NCBI GenBank assembly: GCA_029574055.1
Contig: JAKQBQ010000119.1
Span: forward strand, 1 to 8,966
Direction: 5' to 3'
Source: Methanobacteriota archaeon
Lineage (GTDB): Archaea > Thermoplasmatota > Thermoplasmata > Methanomassiliicoccales > Methanomethylophilaceae
Length of the DNA stretch: 8,966 bases
Made by a program: the position numbers and the translations under genes. The notes below the pieces were generated by a model. It saw nothing but the letters and a program-made list of their open reading frames with translations, ran no database searches and was not told where the DNA came from. Positions 1 to 5,562 of this stretch are shown piece by piece; within the stretch, counting starts at the first letter, position 1; the number at the start of each line of letters is the position of its first letter.

Positions 1-296
1 ATGCAACGATCACCTTCACGCTGACGGTGAGCACTGTCTCGATCGCTCCCGGCATCACCGGCCCGACCACCATGACCCTTACTGAGGGTTACGCGGCGAC
101 TTCCACAGGAGCCTTCACGCTCACCGGCACATCCCCGTTCACGGTGACGACCAGCGGCAATGCTGCCATAACATGGAACAGTGCCATAATGGCTCTGGAC
201 ATCGCCGTCGGTCTAACGGCGGGGACATACCCGGTCGTGCTTACAGTAAGCAACGGTACATCGCCGGATGCAACGATCACCTTCACGCTTACGGTG
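1..296 (+). repeat. Tandem Ig-like repeat boundary, 267-bp period
   Basis: Bases 1-29 and 268-296 match at 28 of 29 positions and encode the same repeat ending, ATITFTLTV. The offset of 267 bp equals 89 codons, so the surface gene contains tandem domain repeats of about 89 residues. At least one more copy lies left of the window. Confidence 0.7.
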
Positions 297-905
297 CAGC
301 AGCCCGGAGGCGGAGGAACCACCTCACCGGGAAAAAGCTACGCCATCACATCCTCTGCAAGCGACGGAGCAACCATATCTCCGGCGGGACAGGTATCTGT
401 AAGCAAGGGAGGCAGCCTGACCTTGAACTTCTCCGCTTCTTCGGTGACGATTGACGGCAGAGCCCTGTCTCAGGATGACGTCAGGAAAGGGTCGTACACC
501 TTCAGCAACGTGAACTCCAACCACACAATAGTCGCGAGCGGCGTGGGTCAAAGAGTTGACGACGGATTCACCGTCGACATAGGGAATGGCGGAAGCGCGG
601 AATACAGTACGGACGGCTCACAGTTCTCGCCGTATGTTCCCGGAGTCTTGTTGCAGGAAGGATACGTCCTCAGAGCTGTGGCGGACGACGGTTACGAGTT
701 CCTGGAATGGAGAGTGGGAACCTCAGTATACAAAACGGCCGAGCTGACCCTCATCGGTCTCGATCCGTCCGTGCAGATACAACTGTTATTCACGGAAGCA
801 GAAGATCCGGACAACAACACGGTCTTACTGATAATCGTGATAGCGGTGATCGCCGGTCTGCTGATAGCGGGTGCAGCCTACTTCATACTCAGAAGGAGGA
901 CCTGA
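1..905 (+). CDS. Surface protein with Ig-like repeats and C-terminal membrane anchor (partial, 5' end outside window)
   Basis: The reading frame is open from base 3 and ends at TGA 903-905, so the protein begins outside the window. A GTG at 27 is not a true start, because the codons before it encode ATITFTLTV, the same ending as the next repeat. Numbering from that GTG, residues 1-92 form a Thr/Ser-rich beta-sandwich (Ig-like) unit ending in ATITFTLTV. A Gly-rich linker (94-97) follows, then two divergent beta-rich segments (about 104-172 and 179-257), the second with a YEFLEW motif like those in InlB-type repeats. A hydrophobic helix (264-287) and the tail RRRT anchor the C-terminus in the membrane. 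This is the usual plan of archaeal adhesin-like proteins: repeats outside, one helix, and a short basic tail inside. The ligand is unknown. The surface location is inferred with good confidence, the exact domain families less so. Confidence 0.8.
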   Translation, partial: ATITFTLTVSTVSIAPGITGPTTMTLTEGYAATSTGAFTLTGTSPFTVTTSGNAAITWNSAIMALDIAVGLTAGTYPVVLTVSNGTSPDATITFTLTVQQPGGGGTTSPGKSYAITSSASDGATISPAGQVSVSKGGSLTLNFSASSVTIDGRALSQDDVRKGSYTFSNVNSNHTIVASGVGQRVDDGFTVDIGNGGSAEYSTDGSQFSPYVPGVLLQEGYVLRAVADDGYEFLEWRVGTSVYKTAELTLIGLDPSVQIQLLFTEAEDPDNNTVLLIIVIAVIAGLLIAGAAYFILRRRT

Positions 906-966
906 AGCGCCCGAGCATCGGCGGATAAGCAGCGGGCGATCGATTCAAACTTATTTTCAAACAAAA

Positions 967-981
967 GGGGGCCCCGCCCCC
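967..981 (-). terminator. GC hairpin followed by T-rich tract
   Basis: The six-base arms GGGGGC (967-972) and GCCCCC (976-981) flank a three-base loop. Read on the minus strand, the hairpin comes just after the stop of the DUF4143 remnant (984) and is followed by TTTTGTTTG, which looks like an intrinsic terminator. On the plus strand it lies 61 bp past the surface-protein stop and may also end that transcript. It closely resembles the hairpin at 5537-5551. Confidence 0.5.
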
Positions 982-983
982 CA

Positions 984-1259
984 TTAATCCTTTAGGCGGC
1001 CTATCGGCACGACATATACTCCGTCCTCGCGGCGGTACGCGTACCCCGCGGGCGTGAGGATCATGAGAAAGGACGGCTCCTTCGTCTTGTCGTGATCGAT
1101 CTTGTCCCTCAGTTCTTTTAGGTTACCTGCGGCCATCTTCATTCCAACGGCGCCCCATGCTCCGCCGCGAAGACCGATCGCGCCTGCTTCCAGGCACAGC
1201 TCCGCTTCCGTTTTTAATTCGTCGTATAAGTTATCAGCCTCAATGAAAGAAGGAGCCAC
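984..1259 (-). pseudogene. C-terminal remnant of a DUF4143-type AAA ATPase
   Basis: This 91-codon frame (GTG at 1259, TAA at 984-986) matches, as I recall the family, only the last part of archaeal and bacterial ATPases that carry a C-terminal DUF4143 domain. The matching landmarks are an LRGGAWGAV strand, the segment LRDKID, PSFLMILT, and the ending YAYRREDGVYVVPIG. Full-length members have about 400 residues with an N-terminal P-loop ATPase, and neither the P-loop nor most of DUF4143 is present. An in-frame stop lies only three codons upstream (1269-1271). The position where intact members usually read EIKL reads GMKM here, so a conserved acidic residue is lost. These ATPases are multicopy genes of unclear function in many archaea. 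A truncated, non-functional copy is the likeliest reading. A small expressed protein is possible but no good ribosome binding site is seen. Confidence 0.6.
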
Positions 1260-1340
1260 AGCAGCTCTTTACGCAGATCCCCCAAGAAGGGCGGTCTGTA
1301 CAAAAACGATAATAACAAAAAGCGTTCTCACTGTTGGCAG

Positions 1341-1426
1341 GCAGGGGTAGCCAAGCACGGAAACGGCGCAGGACTTAGGATCCTGTTCTTAGTGATACAA
1401 GGGTTCAAATCCCTTCCCTTGCACCA
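1341..1426 (+). tRNA. tRNA-Leu (anticodon UAG)
   Basis: Acceptor strands GCAGGGG (1341-1347) and CCCTTGC (1416-1422) pair, with one G-U. The D stem is GCC/GGC. The anticodon stem CAGGA/TCCTG (1369-1373, 1381-1385) encloses the loop CTTAGGA, which places anticodon TAG at 1376-1378. The variable region (1386-1398) is long, 13 nt, as expected for a class II leucine tRNA. The T arm is AAGGG-TTCAAAT-CCCTT (1399-1415). The discriminator is A1423 and CCA is encoded (1424-1426). It should read CUA and other CUN codons. UAG here is the anticodon, so this is not the pyrrolysine tRNA, whose anticodon is CUA. Its 3' part is repeated at 1757-1791. Confidence 0.93.
1390..1424 (+). repeat. attL-like copy: 3' end of tRNA-Leu
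   Basis: These 35 bases cover the end of the variable arm, the whole T arm, the acceptor 3' strand, the discriminator and the first C of CCA. They recur without mismatch at 1757-1791. A 3'-tRNA segment duplicated directly downstream of an intact tRNA gene is the usual mark of site-specific integration by a tyrosine recombinase. Confidence 0.75.
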
Positions 1427-1461
1427 TATTCAATTAACTCGATGGTCTTTTTTTGAAGATA

Positions 1462-1480
1462 ACTGCTGCGGCGCAGCAGT
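1462..1480. other. Perfect 8-bp hairpin
   Basis: ACTGCTGC (1462-1469), loop GGC, GCAGCAGT (1473-1480). It lies 35 bp downstream of the tRNA-Leu CCA end. The short A-rich stretch that follows is not a typical terminator, so its role is unknown. Confidence 0.4.
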
Positions 1481-1532
1481 CAAGATAAAAATCGAACCCG
1501 CATTGAGAGCATCACCGATGAAAAATGAGCTA

Positions 1533-1574
1533 CCGGAGGTGTGCGCGAATTTTTCATACGCACATGGACTCCGG
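1533..1574. other. Two-part stem-loop, possible structured RNA
   Basis: The outer stem CCGGAG/CTCCGG (1533-1538, 1569-1574) and inner stem TGTGCG/CGCACA (1540-1545, 1559-1564) are separated by an asymmetric internal loop (one base against TGGA). They close a 13-nt A/T-rich loop. Twelve base pairs in this order are unlikely by chance in a short intergenic stretch, but no promoter was recognised. It could be an RNA, a recombinase arm site or an element end. Confidence 0.35.
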
Positions 1575-1756
1575 CTTTACGCTATGCATAAATCGGCATC
1601 ACTGATATTTATCTCTTTTTCCACATATAGGTGTATTCAGAGTTTATTCTGAATTACTCCGAACACACACCATGAATTCGACGGTCTCGACAGGGATTGA
1701 TACAGTCTTGTCAGGTGTTAGGATATCCGCCCTTGCCGCCTTTAACTTGCTCACAA

Positions 1757-1791
1757 TAGTGATACAAGGGTTCAAATCCCTTCCCTTGCAC
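1757..1791 (+). repeat. attR-like copy: partial duplicate of tRNA-Leu 3' end
   Basis: This is identical over 35 bases to 1390-1424 and lacks the 5' two-thirds of the tRNA, so it cannot make a tRNA. It diverges right after the first C of CCA (CTA instead of CCA) and upstream at 1756. It ends 10 bp from the stop codon of the alpha/beta hydrolase gene, which marks the boundary with ordinary chromosomal genes. Confidence 0.75.
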
Positions 1792-1801
1792 TAAATATCT
1801 A

Positions 1802-2515
1802 TCAATGGCGGGCGATTTTTGACCCCGGAACAAAGGATCTCGCCGTTCCTTCGATAAAATCCGATATCAGGGGGAACAGCTTGTCCGAGTGGACGATGTA
1901 GCTTGAATGATCCTCTCCGGCAACCGGAACGAGCCGGCAGTCCGGTATTGCCCTGCGCATACGTTCCGCGTGGGAAAGGGGGATGATGTCATTCTCGGCG
2001 ATCGTTATCAAGACGGGAACATCGATCCTTCTCAGATCCTCTTCGGTGATGTTCGGCTCTTTCAGCATAAGTTCGATGAATGGGTGCTTTTTGTACATAT
2101 ACTTAAGGCGCATCGGCAGGCGGAATGATAGTTTCAGATCCTTTGGAGAAAGGTTCGCGCCGCTCGCTATGAGCCCGGACAGCATTCCTGGATACCTCGA
2201 AGCAAGCATCAGCCCGACGATCCCGCCGTCGCTGAACCCGTACAATATCGGTTTTTCTATCCCAAGCTCAGAAATGAACGCCGCAACGTCCTCCACCATG
2301 TCGGAATAGTGGTAAACCGGCACCCTCTCGCTTCCGCCGTGCCCCCGCGTGTCGATCGAGAACACTCTGTATTCCTTTTTCAACTCACTGACAAGACGAT
2401 CGAAGATGGTGTGATCCTCTCCGTTGCCGTGCAGCAATATGATCGGCGGGCCTTCCCCTTCCGCTTCGTAGTTGATCCCTATCCCGTTCACGGAAACACG
2501 CATATGCTCCTTCAT
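1802..2515 (-). CDS. Alpha/beta-hydrolase fold protein
   Basis: This 237-residue protein is the usual length for a single-domain alpha/beta hydrolase with a small cap. The family pattern is complete: oxyanion-hole strand IILLHGNG (25-32), RGHG (57-60), nucleophile elbow GFSDGG (93-98) with Ser95, acid Asp176 in AENDIIP, and catalytic His203 in GEDHS. The cap lies at about 120-160 and is rich in basic and Met residues. There is no signal peptide, so it is probably a cytoplasmic esterase or similar hydrolase, with the substrate not predictable. ATG 2515 is the first start. ATG 2503 is a serious alternative because AAGGAG (2512-2507) lies just before it and MRVSVNG is a typical family beginning. 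It is transcribed divergently from the ABC importer and shares a 177-bp promoter region with it, but no functional link is evident. Confidence 0.85.
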   Translation of the reverse strand: MKEHMRVSVNGIGINYEAEGEGPPIILLHGNGEDHTIFDRLVSELKKEYRVFSIDTRGHGGSERVPVYHYSDMVEDVAAFISELGIEKPILYGFSDGGIVGLMLASRYPGMLSGLIASGANLSPKDLKLSFRLPMRLKYMYKKHPFIELMLKEPNITEEDLRRIDVPVLITIAENDIIPLSHAERMRRAIPDCRLVPVAGEDHSSYIVHSDKLFPLISDFIEGTARSFVPGSKIARH

Positions 2516-2552
2516 CCCTATTGCCGTTCATATTACTTGTGCGGGAACATCT

Positions 2553-2561
2553 GAATATATG
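2553..2561 (-). promoter_or_regulatory. TATA box of the hydrolase gene
   Basis: Read on the minus strand, CATATATTC lies about 26 nt before a predicted start of transcription near 2531. That would give a leader of about 15 nt to ATG 2515, or about 27 nt to ATG 2503, enough to include the AAGGAG motif for the latter. Confidence 0.45.
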
Positions 2562-2615
2562 TGTTCCGGATGCCGCGGACGGCCTTGCGGTGTTCCGCTT
2601 AATGATATTCGAGAT

Positions 2616-2653
2616 GAAATATTATCACTTAAAGGAAATATTATCCTTTAAAG
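2616..2653 (+). repeat. Two tandem 19-bp direct repeats at the importer promoter
   Basis: GAAATATTATCACTTAAAG (2616-2634) is followed immediately by GAAATATTATCCTTTAAAG (2635-2653), 17 of 19 identical. The second copy abuts the TATA box and covers the BRE position. Two head-to-tail sites spaced about two helical turns apart are a typical layout for a cooperative regulator binding site. The regulator is unknown. Confidence 0.6.
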
Positions 2654-2661
2654 GTTAAATA
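2654..2661 (+). promoter_or_regulatory. TATA box of the ABC importer operon
   Basis: GTTAAATA preceded by the purine-rich TTTAAAG looks like an archaeal BRE/TATA pair. Transcription would begin near 2684, only about 9 nt before the TTG start codon at 2693. The mRNA would then be nearly leaderless. Confidence 0.5.
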
Positions 2662-2692
2662 CATTGTAGGCGGTCTTTCGGTCGGTGATCAA

Positions 2693-3889
2693 TTGAAAGG
2701 CAAGATCATAGCAGCAATAGTCATTGTCGTTCTTGTCATTGCGGCGGTCGGAATAGGAGTATTCTACCTTACCCAGGACAAAGACAAAGAGATCAATCTC
2801 CTTGCCGGGGTCAATACAGACGGCTCAGGCATCTACATAAAAGAAGACATCGACATCAACACAATGTTCGATTTCAGCAAACCTATACCGACACCGATAA
2901 AATCGGGTTGGGAGGGCAAGGTCTTCGGAACCCCCGGAGTATCGACGATACAGCACGTCCAGCTCCTTCAGATCGCTGAGGGCATGGGCATGAAGTTCGC
3001 CGCGTACCAAGCCGGAGGCGATAATAATGCACCGGATACGGTCTACTTCATCGCCAATATACCCAATGCAACAGCCGCACTGGGCGACGAATTCATCGAC
3101 GGAGGCTCATTGTGGCAGCCCCAGTATCAGAAGATCGTCGACGATCCGAAGTTCAAGCCGCTTGTTCTGACGAACGATCTTTTCCCGGGACACGCTTGCT
3201 GTGTGATAGCGGGATTCCATGGATTCACCTCAGAGAATGAGGACGAGACCGTCAGATTCCTTGCGGCATACGTAAAGGCGGTCGACTGGGTCAACAATGC
3301 GCTGGGAGCAGGCGAGGGAAGCGCGGAATACGCTAAACTCGTAGAGGTAGCAAAGAGCGTGGCGGGCCCCAACTTCACCGAACAGGAGATCAAGGACGCC
3401 ATGGACACGGTCATATTCACTTATGGCGCTAACACAGGCACACCCCTCGCGTACCTGGACGAACAGATACCGAACCTGGCGGAGAGCCTGGTTGAACTCG
3501 GAGCAACTAACAGGACGCTTTCTGACCTTGGGTTTGACAACGGCGAGGAATTCGCGGAGAGATTCATGGACGACAGCTTCCTGCTGAAGGCCTTCGAGCT
3601 CTTGGACGATCCCAATGGGACGTCGGGCATATCGGGCACCACCGATCTGACCGTAGCCGTCATCATGGGAGACATACACCAGATAGCCATCCACATCGCC
3701 AACACAAAGCTTGGCGGCGATGAGTCGAAGAGCTTCTTCGAGGAATACGGACTCAATGTCACGTTCTCCGGAGCAACGAACGGACCGGGCGTCGCGACCG
3801 CCATCCAGAACGGCAACGCCTCATTCGGCCTATTGGGAGCACCGCCCATTACAATAACGGTTATAAACGGAGAACTCGTCAAGGCGTAA
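2693..3889 (+). CDS. ABC importer substrate-binding protein, NMT1/TauA-like, apparently circularly permuted
   Basis: This 398-residue protein is held outside the membrane by an N-terminal hydrophobic helix (5-26) with no lipobox Cys. Residues 35-49 (NLLAGVNTDGSGIYI), 74-86 (EGKVFGTPGVSTI), 163-175 (LFPGHACCVIAGF) and 277-301 (through FAERFMDDSFLLKAF) match, as I recall the family, the middle and C-terminus of NitT/TauT/SsuT binding proteins. The family's normal N-terminus lies at the C-terminal end instead, at 318-398: DLTVAVIMGDIHQIA, FFEEYGLNVTF, NGPGVATAIQNGNASFGLLGAPP, ending INGELVKA. That ending would continue into residue 34 in a standard member. A Gly/Ser-rich linker (305-317) joins old C-terminus to old N-terminus. 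It is the first gene of the importer operon, with the permease starting 4 bp after its stop. The start is TTG, since no ATG, GTG or TTG precedes it in frame as far back as 2642. The ligand is unknown. Confidence 0.85.
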   Translation: MKGKIIAAIVIVVLVIAAVGIGVFYLTQDKDKEINLLAGVNTDGSGIYIKEDIDINTMFDFSKPIPTPIKSGWEGKVFGTPGVSTIQHVQLLQIAEGMGMKFAAYQAGGDNNAPDTVYFIANIPNATAALGDEFIDGGSLWQPQYQKIVDDPKFKPLVLTNDLFPGHACCVIAGFHGFTSENEDETVRFLAAYVKAVDWVNNALGAGEGSAEYAKLVEVAKSVAGPNFTEQEIKDAMDTVIFTYGANTGTPLAYLDEQIPNLAESLVELGATNRTLSDLGFDNGEEFAERFMDDSFLLKAFELLDDPNGTSGISGTTDLTVAVIMGDIHQIAIHIANTKLGGDESKSFFEEYGLNVTFSGATNGPGVATAIQNGNASFGLLGAPPITITVINGELVKA

Positions 3890-3893
3890 TGCA

Positions 3894-4712
3894 ATGAGTC
3901 GGATCTTAGGAATTAAATACGACGAGAATAACAAAAATCACCGGTTCGCAAGGACCTTGGTGATAGCTGTTATCTCGTTGACCCTTTTCATCTTGGTATG
4001 GTGGGCGGTGTCGGTGGTCACCGGCAACACCGCCATACCTACTCCTTTGGAAACGTGGAACGCTCTTGTCGACCTTTATCTGAACGGCGACAGGATGACG
4101 CACAGGACCTTGGGACAATATATATCTGCCAGCCTGTCAACCTTCGTCAGGGGTTTCATCCTGGCGCTGGCGGTGGCCGTGCCGTTGGGCCTCGTGCTCG
4201 GATATTCCAAGCTGCTGAGGGACTTCTCGAACCCTGTGATAGAGGTGCTCAGGCCGATAGCGCCGATCGCATGGGCACCCATATTCATTCTCTCGCTGGG
4301 TTACACGATAGGGCCGATGCTGGTGGTGTTCGTGGGCATATTCTTCCCGCTTTTGACGAACGTCATATTCGGAGTGAGGAAGATAGACCCCAATTGGATC
4401 GACGCGGCGAAGACGCTGGGCGCATCGCAGCTCCAGGTGTTCTACAAGGTCATGGTGCCTTCTGCCGTTCCTTACGTCATGAACGGCATAAAGATAGGGT
4501 TGGGAATAGGGTGGATGTGCATCGTCGCGGCGGAACTGTACGCAACCCCCCTCATGGGGATAGGGTTCTATCTTGCCACGCAGGCGAACGCAGGATATTG
4601 GCCCGGCGCATATGCCGGATTGGTGATAATCGGGGTGCTCGGGCTGCTCACGGTAGGCGTGGCGGATCTGATACACAGGATAGTGGCAAAGAGGACGGGG
4701 ATGGACGTATGA
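3894..4712 (+). CDS. ABC importer permease, NitT/TauT/SsuT type
   Basis: This 272-residue integral membrane protein has a first helix at about 21-43 and further helices at about 84-105, 125-160, 200-213 and 240-260. That fits the six-helix plan of TauC/SsuC permeases. The EAA loop that docks on the ATPase is clear at 170-199, with DAAKTLGASQ followed by KVMVPSAVPYVMNGI. It would form the membrane channel with the binding protein upstream and the ATPase downstream. The ATG lies 4 bp after the binding-protein stop and the TGA overlaps the ATPase start as ATGA, so the three genes are one transcript and probably translationally coupled. Length and motifs are normal, in contrast to the rearranged binding protein. 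The family is secure. The substrate (sulfonate, nitrate-like anion, or other small molecule) is not. Confidence 0.9.
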   Translation: MSRILGIKYDENNKNHRFARTLVIAVISLTLFILVWWAVSVVTGNTAIPTPLETWNALVDLYLNGDRMTHRTLGQYISASLSTFVRGFILALAVAVPLGLVLGYSKLLRDFSNPVIEVLRPIAPIAWAPIFILSLGYTIGPMLVVFVGIFFPLLTNVIFGVRKIDPNWIDAAKTLGASQLQVFYKVMVPSAVPYVMNGIKIGLGIGWMCIVAAELYATPLMGIGFYLATQANAGYWPGAYAGLVIIGVLGLLTVGVADLIHRIVAKRTGMDV

Positions 4713-5527
4713 ATTGGGAAGGAAATGCAGGCTGCACATGGGGCGAATCCTCCGCCACATCCGACGACGCCCACATAAGCATCAGGAACCTGGTGAAGAT
4801 CTTCAAACGCGACGAGTCCGAGACAGTGGTCCTGGACAATTTCACCCTCGACATCAGGAAAGGCGAGCTGATAACGCTGGTCGGGCCGTCCGGAAGCGGA
4901 AAGACGACCATACTCAGGCTCATCGCCGGCCTGATCGAGCCCACTTCCGGAGAGATACACATTGACGGGAGGCCTTGCGCCGCCCCGGGATCCGACAGAG
5001 GAATGGTGTTCCAGGACTTTGCGCTGTTCCCGTGGAGGTCCGTCAGGAAGAATGTCGAGTTCGGATTGGAGCTCGCGGGCATTCCGAAAGAGGAGCGCAA
5101 AGAGAGGGCGGAGAAGTACATCAAACTCGCAGGACTGGAGAAGTTCATCGACTCCCGCGTCCATGAGCTCTCCGGAGGGATGAAGCAGCGCGTAGGGATC
5201 GCCAGGGCCCTTGTCGGCCACCCCGACGTCATACTGATGGACGAGCCCTTCGGCTCCCTGGATGCCCAGACGAGGAACATCATGCAGGTGCAGCTCCTGA
5301 AGATATTGGAGAAGACCGATCAGACCATTGTTTTCGTCACGCACTCCGTGGATGAAGCGGTGTTCCTTTCAGACAGGATCGTGGTGCTCACAAAACGCCC
5401 GGCCGCGATAAAAGAGATAATCGACATCCCCTGGCCTCGCCCGAGGGATCGTGCGGATCGGGAGTTCGCTGCGCTGCGCAAAAGGATACTCACCGAGCTG
5501 GAAGAAGAGAACGTAATGGATTATTGA
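4709..5527 (+). CDS. ABC importer ATP-binding protein, NitT/TauT/SsuT type
   Basis: This 272-residue cytoplasmic ATPase powers the importer. All nucleotide-binding motifs are intact: Walker A GPSGSGKTT (59-67), Q-loop Gln102 in VFQDFALFPW, signature LSGGMKQR (154-161), Walker B VILMDEP (174-180), D-loop SLDA (183-186) and H-loop His212. The segment FPWRSVRKNVEFGL is typical of TauB/SsuB relatives. The start is ATG 4709, overlapping the permease stop by ATGA. The frame is open much further upstream (to 3998), but that part only antiparallels permease coding sequence and has no family likeness. Residues 1-20 precede the usual domain start and contain one Cys, so a slightly later start cannot be excluded, though no other ATG lies before the domain. 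The gene ends 35 bp from the convergent ramA stop, with a GC hairpin between. Confidence 0.93.
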   Translation: MNWEGNAGCTWGESSATSDDAHISIRNLVKIFKRDESETVVLDNFTLDIRKGELITLVGPSGSGKTTILRLIAGLIEPTSGEIHIDGRPCAAPGSDRGMVFQDFALFPWRSVRKNVEFGLELAGIPKEERKERAEKYIKLAGLEKFIDSRVHELSGGMKQRVGIARALVGHPDVILMDEPFGSLDAQTRNIMQVQLLKILEKTDQTIVFVTHSVDEAVFLSDRIVVLTKRPAAIKEIIDIPWPRPRDRADREFAALRKRILTELEEENVMDY

Positions 5528-5536
5528 AATAAGGAT

Positions 5537-5551
5537 GGGGGGAGACCCCCC
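5537..5551. terminator. Shared GC hairpin terminator between convergent operons
   Basis: GGGGGG (5537-5542), loop AGA, CCCCCC (5546-5551). On the plus strand GTTTATTGTTTTC follows, which suits termination of the importer operon. On the minus strand the hairpin follows the ramA stop by 11 bp, with a moderately T-rich tail. It probably serves both directions. Confidence 0.6.
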
Positions 5552-5562
5552 GTTTATTGTTT

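Larger units (their letters stand above)
1427..1756. other. Gene-free stretch between the two tRNA-Leu 3' repeats; probable remnant of an integrated element
   Basis: No credible gene is visible here. The 86-codon frame that crosses this region starts inside the tRNA and has no family resemblance. Local structures are a perfect 8-bp hairpin (1462-1480), a two-part stem (1533-1574), a 7-bp inverted repeat ATTCAGA/TCTGAAT (1635-1654), and AATTACTCCGAACACA (1652-1667), which resembles the sequence next to the transposase at the right edge of the window. Being bounded by perfect 35-bp repeats, the stretch is best read as a deletion scar or a very small satellite of an integrative element. No integrase gene remains. 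Confidence 0.5.

Noticed and set aside
1376..1378. Reading the tRNA as a pyrrolysine or suppressor tRNA because of TAG in the anticodon loop
   Set aside because: The anticodon itself is UAG, which reads CUA leucine codons. A pyrrolysine tRNA has anticodon CUA, and the long variable arm fits leucine.
1392..1652. 86-codon plus-strand open frame starting in tRNA-Leu
   Set aside because: Its first codons are the tRNA T arm and acceptor, and the rest covers hairpins in the scar.
2516..2692. Cobalamin or other riboswitch before the importer
   Set aside because: The predicted leader is only about 9 nt and the upstream stretch shows direct repeats and TATA elements, not a conserved RNA fold.
3998..4708. 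Long upstream extension of the ATPase reading frame
   Set aside because: It lies in an alternative frame over the permease gene. The translation is Arg/Gly/His-rich and unlike any ABC domain. ATG 4709 overlaps the permease stop in the usual way.
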